Program-made: the position numbers and the translations under genes
Assembly: GCA_050248375.1 (NCBI GenBank)
Contig: JBFWSL010000143.1
Location: 1-9,888, forward strand
DNA length: 9,888 nucleotides
Reading direction: 5' to 3'
From: JAYZVT01 sp050248375
GTDB lineage: Bacteria > Pseudomonadota > Alphaproteobacteria > Rhizobiales > Methyloligellaceae
The notes under the pieces: model-generated
The model's input: only the letters and a program-made list of their open reading frames with translations
Told to the model about the DNA's origin: nothing
Database searches by the model: none
In this document: positions 4,828-9,888 of the stretch, piece by piece
Numbering within the stretch: position 1 is the stretch's first letter
Layout: each line of letters starts with the position of its first letter

Positions 4828-6549
4828 TCAGACAGCCCTTGCGCGGCGGCCGCGCATGGGGCGTGAGGCGGCGTCAGCAGCCGCGAAGCCGTCCGGATCC
4901 AGGTCGCGCGCGAGCTTCAGCGCCATTACCTCGACCGGTTCGGAAAGCCCCCGCACGGCGATGGATTCGGTGCGGTAGCCCTTTACATCCAGGCCCGCGT
5001 GGCGTGCGGCCTCCATGGAGAATATGAGCTGGCATTTCATCTCCTTGGTAGCGGCCTCGAACCGGCTCGCGGCGTTCACCGTGCGCCCGATCACCGTCAT
5101 CGACGCCGTGTCCGCGTAGCCGATATGGCCGAGCACCAGCGGACCCACATGGATGCCGATGCCGATCCGCAGTGGCATCGCGATCTCCGAGCCCAGTTCC
5201 TCGTTCACCTTGTCCAGGGCGAGGTCGATCTCGCGTGCCGCCAGCAGCGCCTGACGGCATCCCGCCGCCGTGCCGGACTCGCGCCCGAACACCGCCATCA
5301 GCCCGTCGCCCATATACTTGTCGATCCAGCCGCCATTGTTGCGGATGGCCTGCCCGGCCGCTCCGAACATGCGGTTGAGCACGAACACAACGTCATAGGG
5401 CAGCTTCTTCTCGCTCATGCTGGTGAAGCCGCGGATGTCGAGGAACAGCACCGCCAGGTTGCGCTCCACGCCAGCCCCCACGCCATGGCCTGCCGCCGCG
5501 CTCTCCGCCCTCAGCAGAAGGTTCACGGCTATCGGAGAATGCGGCCGGAGCTGGCAGGCAAGCCGCACGCTGGGGGCGGCGCCGATGCTGCGCAGCGTTT
5601 CCGCTTCCGCGCCCATGGGCGGCGGGATATGGTCCGCGCCCTCCACGACTTCGACGCGGCAGGTCGAACAGCGCGCCCTCCCGCCGCACACCGACAGGTG
5701 CGGAATGCCGTTCAGCCGGCTGATCTCCAGCAGGGTTGCGCCGTGCGGGCCTTTCACGGTCGGCTTGGGCACGTAGCTGACCTGGACTCCCTTCTGGCGC
5801 GCACTGGCGGCGAGCCGTCCCGCCAGGAACAGCAGCACGCCGGCCAGTACTATGTAGAAGCCGTATTTCGCCCACATGCCCCAGGCGAGCAATTGACTGA
5901 AGATTTCGGCGGTCGGCCAGTTGGTGAATGTCTTGATGGCGGTGAAGGCGTCGGGGTCCTCGATCGCCAGCGCGGCTTCCTTGCCGCCGGCGACGAAACC
6001 CGCGAGCGAAGCGATCGGGATGGCGACGGCAAGCGCCAGCAGATAGGGCGCGGCCTTGTTGTACCCCTTGGTGAGGCGCAGCCAGAAATGCAGTCCGATG
6101 CAGCCGTGCACCCATACCAGGAGCAGTAGCAGCGACTGGTTGAATGCCCGTCCGGGCCACAGCAGGATCAGTTCGTAGATGTAGACATCGTTCACGCCGA
6201 ACAGCTCGTGGGCGAAGCGTGTGTTGACGATGTGGGGGAACAGCAGGAACGGGATCGCCAGCCCGAAGAGTATCTGCACGAGTTCCCAGCGCGGCAGCTT
6301 GAGGGTCGTTCGCCAGGACAGCTTCGCCAGCGCCAGCGTCATGTGGGTGACCAGCGCCAGGCCGAGTATGATGGTGCCCGGAAGGGACCGATTGACCGCG
6401 GTCCGCATGTCCTGGAACTGGGACATGGCGTCGATGCTGATCACGCCCAGCGCGTGGTTCAGGAAGTGGGTCAGGGCGAAGACAAAGAGAATGAGGCCGG
6501 AAGCAAGCCTCAGGCGCTGGGCTGTACTGCCGCGGAACAGGATATTCAT
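4828..6549 (-). CDS. Class III adenylate cyclase with six-helix cytochrome-b-like anchor and [2Fe-2S] ferredoxin domain
   Basis: This 573-aa enzyme should make cAMP from ATP under redox control. Six hydrophobic helices (about 13-37, 57-76, 89-107, 136-158, 167-187, 226-247) contain histidines at 28, 32, 69, 106, 149 and 154. This resembles the heme-b anchors of the fumarate reductase type reported for rhizobial CyaC-like cyclases. A ferredoxin domain (about 256-345) has C288, C294, C297 and C332, spacing C-x5-C-x2-C-x34-C, enough for one [2Fe-2S] cluster. The catalytic domain (about 363-546) keeps metal-binding D371 (FLDIRGF) and D415 (YMGDG), purine-reading K411 and T485 (TVIG), and transition-state N492 and R496 (VNAASR). 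The Lys/Thr pair points to class IIIb and ATP. I chose the ATG at 6549, with TCGGGA upstream. An ATG at 6603 with AAAGGG upstream would add 18 residues and is also possible. Its stop lies 6 bp before the sigma gene. Confidence 0.92.
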   Translation of the reverse strand: MNILFRGSTAQRLRLASGLILFVFALTHFLNHALGVISIDAMSQFQDMRTAVNRSLPGTIILGLALVTHMTLALAKLSWRTTLKLPRWELVQILFGLAIPFLLFPHIVNTRFAHELFGVNDVYIYELILLWPGRAFNQSLLLLLVWVHGCIGLHFWLRLTKGYNKAAPYLLALAVAIPIASLAGFVAGGKEAALAIEDPDAFTAIKTFTNWPTAEIFSQLLAWGMWAKYGFYIVLAGVLLFLAGRLAASARQKGVQVSYVPKPTVKGPHGATLLEISRLNGIPHLSVCGGRARCSTCRVEVVEGADHIPPPMGAEAETLRSIGAAPSVRLACQLRPHSPIAVNLLLRAESAAAGHGVGAGVERNLAVLFLDIRGFTSMSEKKLPYDVVFVLNRMFGAAGQAIRNNGGWIDKYMGDGLMAVFGRESGTAAGCRQALLAAREIDLALDKVNEELGSEIAMPLRIGIGIHVGPLVLGHIGYADTASMTVIGRTVNAASRFEAATKEMKCQLIFSMEAARHAGLDVKGYRTESIAVRGLSEPVEVMALKLARDLDPDGFAAADAASRPMRGRRARAV

Positions 6550-6652
6550 GCTGTATCGTCCCGACCGATGCTGCGCCGCCTCGAATCCCGCGGACAATGG
6601 CATTGGGAGGCCCTTTTGTACACGCCGTTCTGTGCATGGCGCGTATAGGCGA

Positions 6653-6682
6653 TTGCCTCCATGAGGGCCCCGGTGTGATAAC
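6653..6682 (+). promoter_or_regulatory. Sigma-70-type promoter for the carboxylase gene (leaderless transcript)
   Basis: TTGCCT (6653-6658) is followed after 18 bases by GATAAC (6677-6682), preceded by TGT (6674-6676) as an extended -10. The last -10 base is six bases before the ATG at 6689, so the usual start of transcription would fall on or next to the A of the start codon. No Shine-Dalgarno sequence precedes this ATG, which fits a leaderless message. The rest of the divergent gap (6550-6688) holds no gene; I could not place a convincing promoter for the cyclase. Confidence 0.45.
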
Positions 6683-6688
6683 TCCGCC

Positions 6689-8626
6689 ATGTTCGAAAGC
6701 GTGCTGATCGCCAACCGCGGTGAGATCGCCTGCCGGATCGTCCGCGCCGCCAGGAAGCTCGGCATGCGCAGCATCGCGGTGTATTCGCAGGCCGACCGGG
6801 ATGCCCTCCACATAGGCATGGCGGACGAGGCGTATCCGCTCGGTGCCGCCGAGGCCACCGCCAGCTATCTCAACCGCGAGGGGATTCTCGAAGCTGCCGG
6901 CAGGGCTGGCGCCGCATGCATTCATCCCGGCTACGGCTTCCTGGCGGAAGACGCCCGTTTCGCCGAGATGTGCGGAGCGGCGGGCGTGACTTTCGTCGGG
7001 CCGCCGCCCGCCGCCATGCGCCTGATGGGCCTCAAGGACGCCGCCAAGGAGGCGGTGGCAAGGGCCGGAGTGCCGGTGCTGCCCGGCTATGCGGGCGACA
7101 CAGCCGATGCCGGAAAGCTCGCCGGGGAGGCCGCTGCGATCGGCTACCCTGTCATGGTCAAGGCCGTGGCGGGCGGCGGGGGAACCGGCCTGCGCCGCGT
7201 CAATTCCTCCGCCGAACTGACCGCCGCGATCGAGGCCGCCCAGCGCGAGGGCAGGGCCGCTTTCGGAGAGGCGCGCGTCATCCTGGAAAAATGCCTGCCC
7301 GTCGCCCGTCATATCGAGGTGCAGGTCTTCGCCGACAGGCACGGCAACTGCGTCCATCTGTTCGAGCGGGACTGCTCCCTCCAGCGGCGCCACCAGAAGG
7401 TCATCGAGGAAGCCCCCGCGCCGGGCATGACCGACGCGCTGCGCGCCCGCATGTGCGAGGCCGCCGTGAGCGCGGCCCGTTCCGCCGGCTACGAGGGGGC
7501 GGGGACCGTGGAGTTTCTCGTCGAGGGCGACAGCCTGTCGGATGACAGCCGTTTCTATTTCCTGGAGATGAACACCCGCCTGCAGGTGGAGCATCCCGTT
7601 ACCGAGCAGATCACCGGCCTCGACCTCGTCGAGTGGCAGTTCCGCGTGGCCGCCGGCGAACCCTTGCCAAGGCCGCAACAGGCCATCCGCCGCAGCGGTC
7701 ACGCCATCGAGGCGCGGCTTTATGCGGAAGACCCCTCGTCTGGCTTCCTGCCGTCTCCCGGCAGGCTCCATGCCTTGCGTTTTCCGGAAGGCAATCATGT
7801 CCGCATCGACACCGGGGTGCGCGAGGGCGACACGGTGAGCCCTTACTACGATCCGATGATCGCCAAGATCATCGCCCGGGGTCCTGGCCGCGACGAGGCG
7901 CTTGCCAATCTGCGCAAGGCGCTGGACGAGACGGTGGTCGCGGGGCCGCGCACCAACCTCGCCTACCTGCGCGCGCTTCTGGACAACCCGGCTGCCGCTT
8001 CGGGCCGGGTGACCACGTCGCTGCTGGGCAGCCTGCCTGATCTGGCGAAGCGGCCGGCCGCGCCGGAGGCCGCCATCGCAGCGGGCGTGAGGTTGCTGCT
8101 GAACCGGCGCAGGGGCCGGGCGGGACTCGGACGCGGGCCGTCGCCCTGGAGCCGCGCCGACGGGTTTGTTCTCGGCCCTCCCGGGCCATCCACATACACC
8201 GTCGAGGTGGACGGGGAGCGGCGGGATGTATCCCTGGACTGGCCGGACGCGGACGTTCGGGCTGGCGACGGGGCGTCCGGTCCGGAAGTTGCGGTTGCTG
8301 CGGGAGACAGGGTCTTTGTCATTTCCGGCCTGCACCAGTACGAGATTACCTGGCCCGAGCCCGCGGGATTGTCCGGCGGTGACGCCGGCGCGGGTTCCGG
8401 AGGCGGGCTCCGGGCGCCGATGCATGGCCGCGTGGCGAAGGTTTACGTGAGCAGGGGCGACAGGGTGGAGAAGGGCGCGCGCATCGCCATTCTCGAGGCC
8501 ATGAAGATGGAACATGTGCTGCATGCCGCATCCGCGGGCGTCGTGGAGAGCCTCGGCGTGACCGAAGGACAGCAGGTCGCGCAAGGAACCCTGATCGCCA
8601 GCATTGCCGCGGAGAACGTCACGTGA
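6689..8626 (+). CDS. Biotin-dependent acyl-CoA carboxylase alpha subunit (methylcrotonyl/geranyl-CoA carboxylase-like)
   Basis: This 645-aa protein combines a biotin carboxylase with its own biotin carrier, as in MCC, GCC and PCC alpha subunits. Domains in order are: biotin carboxylase N-lobe with LIANRGEIACR (6-16) and IHPGYGFLAE (78-87); ATP-grasp with K158, the glycine loop 162-167, HIEVQV (208-213), RDCSLQRRHQKV (227-238) and EMNTRLQVEHP (293-303); a C-lobe with YYDPMIAKI; a variable linker (about 460-570); and a biotinyl domain with AMKMEH, where K606 carries biotin. The carboxyl-transferring beta subunit is not in the window, so the substrate is uncertain. MEH after the biotin lysine and overall length favour MCC or GCC over acetyl-CoA. 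The glycine loop reads GGGGTGL, where the family normally has Lys or Arg in place of T166. The ATG at 6689 lacks a ribosome site; see the promoter entry. Confidence 0.9.
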   Translation: MFESVLIANRGEIACRIVRAARKLGMRSIAVYSQADRDALHIGMADEAYPLGAAEATASYLNREGILEAAGRAGAACIHPGYGFLAEDARFAEMCGAAGVTFVGPPPAAMRLMGLKDAAKEAVARAGVPVLPGYAGDTADAGKLAGEAAAIGYPVMVKAVAGGGGTGLRRVNSSAELTAAIEAAQREGRAAFGEARVILEKCLPVARHIEVQVFADRHGNCVHLFERDCSLQRRHQKVIEEAPAPGMTDALRARMCEAAVSAARSAGYEGAGTVEFLVEGDSLSDDSRFYFLEMNTRLQVEHPVTEQITGLDLVEWQFRVAAGEPLPRPQQAIRRSGHAIEARLYAEDPSSGFLPSPGRLHALRFPEGNHVRIDTGVREGDTVSPYYDPMIAKIIARGPGRDEALANLRKALDETVVAGPRTNLAYLRALLDNPAAASGRVTTSLLGSLPDLAKRPAAPEAAIAAGVRLLLNRRRGRAGLGRGPSPWSRADGFVLGPPGPSTYTVEVDGERRDVSLDWPDADVRAGDGASGPEVAVAAGDRVFVISGLHQYEITWPEPAGLSGGDAGAGSGGGLRAPMHGRVAKVYVSRGDRVEKGARIAILEAMKMEHVLHAASAGVVESLGVTEGQQVAQGTLIASIAAENVT

Positions 8627-9060
8627 CGCTCCACCTCATCAAGCTCAGCGTTGGCACCGAGGGCATTGCCGACCTCGCCCACTGGCAGGAGCAGCGCATC
8701 GCCATGCTGAAAAAGGCGCGCAAGGCCCCGGACCTCTATCACCGCACCCGGCAGATGCCGCGCCGCTCGGAGGAATTGCTGAATGGAGGTTCCATCTACT
8801 GGGTCATCAAGGGCGTGGTTCTGGCCCGGCAGAAGCTGCTCGACTTCCGCGCGGTGACCGGAGACGACGGCGTGCCGCGCTGCGACATCATACTGGAGCC
8901 CGGTCTGATCCCGACCCGGCCGCAGCCGCGACGCGCCTTCCAGGGCTGGCGCTACCTGAAACCGGATGACGCGCCGCCGGACCTCGGCAAGGGCGCGAAC
9001 GGACTGGCTGACCTGCCCGAAGAGATGCGCAGCGAACTGATGGAACTCGGCCTGCTCTAA
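8623..9060 (+). CDS. DUF1489 family protein
   Basis: This 145-aa protein matches DUF1489, a small family of unknown function found mainly in alphaproteobacteria. Recognisable pieces are HLIKLSVG near the start, YHRTRQMPRRSEELLNGGS (39-57) leading into IYWVIKG, and RAFQGWRYL followed by DAPPDLGKG. It has no signal peptide or membrane segment and is probably cytoplasmic. The start is GTG at 8623, overlapping the carboxylase stop as GTGA, with GGAG (8611-8614) eight bases upstream. This implies co-transcription and translational coupling with the carboxylase. Its TAA overlaps the end of panC on the other strand by 4 bp. I know of no demonstrated activity. Confidence 0.9.
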   Translation: MTLHLIKLSVGTEGIADLAHWQEQRIAMLKKARKAPDLYHRTRQMPRRSEELLNGGSIYWVIKGVVLARQKLLDFRAVTGDDGVPRCDIILEPGLIPTRPQPRRAFQGWRYLKPDDAPPDLGKGANGLADLPEEMRSELMELGLL

Positions 9061-9888
9061 CGGCGGGCGTTTCCGGGCTTGAGCCGCACGGGCACGTTGT
9101 CGATGAGCCGGGTCTTGCCGAGGAAGGCCGCCCCGAATACCCGCGCCGGGCTCTCCCTCGATCCATCCACCTCGTCGAGCGTGCCGGCGTGGCGGACTTC
9201 CAGGTAATCCAGCCTGAAGCCCGCGTCCGCGAGGGCATCCTTCGCCGCGGCGACGGCTTTCTTCTGGTCGCCTCCCGCAGCCAGCGCCCCGGCGACCTGC
9301 CGCAGGTTCCTGTTCAGCAGTGGCGCGCGGGCGCGCTCGGCCGCCGACAGGTAGGCATTGCGCGAGGAGAGAGCGAGCCCGTCGTTTTCCCTGACGATGG
9401 CGCCGCCGAGGATCTTCACGGGAATATCGAGGTCGCGCGCCATGCGGCGGATGACCAGAAGCTGCTGGTAGTCTTTCTCGCCGAAAATGGCGATGTCGGG
9501 CTGTGCCTGGTTGAGCAGTTTCGAGACCACCGTCGCCACCCCGCCGAAGAAATGCGGCCGGCTCACCCCGCACAGGCATTCGGTCAGACCGCCCACGGAT
9601 ACGCCGGTGGAGAAATCCGGCGGATAGACCTCGTCGCGGTTCGGCGCGAAAACCAGGTCCACCCCGAAGGGGGCGAGCTTGTCGAGATCGGATTTTTCCT
9701 GGCGGGGATAGGAGCCGAAGTCCTCGGTCGGTGCGAACTGCGCCGGGTTTACGAAAATGCTGACGATGACCCGGTCCGCCTTGCGCCCGGCGGTTCGCAC
9801 CAGGGACAGGTGGCCCTCATGCTGGGCGCCCATGGTCGGCACCAGTGCGATGCTTTCGCCTGCGTTGCGCCAATTGGCGACCTGCCGG
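9057..9888 (-). CDS. panC: Pantothenate synthetase PanC (5' end cut by window)
   Basis: PanC joins pantoate and beta-alanine using ATP, the last step of pantothenate (vitamin B5) synthesis, in the cytoplasm. The 276 visible residues cover nearly the whole 280-285-aa enzyme. The reading frame is open to the window edge, and about ten N-terminal residues are missing. Family motifs are all present: VPTMGAQHEGHL (ATP-binding HIGH-like), VSIFVNPAQF, a YPR motif, RPHFFGGVATVVSKL, FGEKDYQQL, REXDGLA-type REND-GLALSSRN and YLSAAER. I see no lost catalytic residue. The ATG codon inside PTMG is not the start; homologues begin well upstream. It converges on DUF1489, with the TAG (9059-9057) overlapping that gene's TAA, and there is no room for a terminator between them. 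Confidence 0.97.
   Translation of the reverse strand, partial: RQVANWRNAGESIALVPTMGAQHEGHLSLVRTAGRKADRVIVSIFVNPAQFAPTEDFGSYPRQEKSDLDKLAPFGVDLVFAPNRDEVYPPDFSTGVSVGGLTECLCGVSRPHFFGGVATVVSKLLNQAQPDIAIFGEKDYQQLLVIRRMARDLDIPVKILGGAIVRENDGLALSSRNAYLSAAERARAPLLNRNLRQVAGALAAGGDQKKAVAAAKDALADAGFRLDYLEVRHAGTLDEVDGSRESPARVFGAAFLGKTRLIDNVPVRLKPGNARR

Noticed and set aside
6595..6605. Small palindrome CAATG-G-CATTG in the divergent gap
   Set aside because: Five-base arms are expected by chance. It overlaps the alternative cyclase start codon and has no second copy.
6674..6690. CRP/cAMP-receptor-like half-site TGTGA near the carboxylase start, attractive beside a cyclase gene
   Set aside because: The second half of the site (TCACA) is absent at the required spacing, and the bases are better explained as an extended -10.
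5393..8584. 1063-aa minus-strand open frame
   Set aside because: It is antisense to the carboxylase and then a shifted frame of the cyclase. It has no domain of its own, and the real genes on both sides are intact.

Overview
This GC-rich window reads as a chromosomal segment of an alphaproteobacterium. The evidence is a DUF1489 protein (a family largely confined to that class), an SbmA/BacA-type peptide transporter, GTG and ATGA/GTGA start-stop overlaps, and homologues typical of Caulobacter- or Rhizobium-like genomes. The species cannot be named from the sequence. Nothing mobile, no tRNA or rRNA and no CRISPR array is visible.

Minus strand, in transcription order from 6549 down to 1: a membrane-bound adenylate cyclase with a heme-b-like six-helix anchor and a [2Fe-2S] ferredoxin domain; an ECF sigma factor starting 6 bp after the cyclase stop; an RskA-type membrane anti-sigma factor overlapping the sigma gene by 14 bp; a bufferin-type cysteine-rich peptide precursor (BufA2-like); its MNIO/DUF692 modifying enzyme (BufB); and the DUF2063 partner (BufC), which shares an ATGA overlap with bufB. 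After a 150-bp gap comes sbmA/bacA, running off the left edge with only its last few residues missing. Bufferins are ribosomally made copper-binding periplasmic peptides whose cysteines are modified by the MNIO enzyme. The block therefore looks like a metal/redox-stress module: a sensor cyclase, a sigma/anti-sigma switch, the metallophore and its maturation enzymes, and possibly a peptide importer.

Plus strand, from a divergent promoter at 6653-6682: a biotin-dependent acyl-CoA carboxylase alpha subunit (MCC/GCC-like), apparently translated from a leaderless mRNA, followed with a GTGA overlap by a DUF1489 gene. The right end holds panC (pantothenate synthetase) on the minus strand. It converges on DUF1489 with a 4-bp tail-to-tail overlap, and its first roughly ten residues lie outside the window.

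The part most worth attention is 1-6549. The individual families are known. What I do not recognise as described is the contiguous combination of a heme/[2Fe-2S] adenylate cyclase, an ECF/RskA pair with a methionine-rich periplasmic loop, and a BufA2-BufB-BufC cluster. A candidate ECF promoter, a perfect dyad, a possible switchable leader and an intercistronic hairpin sit around bufA.
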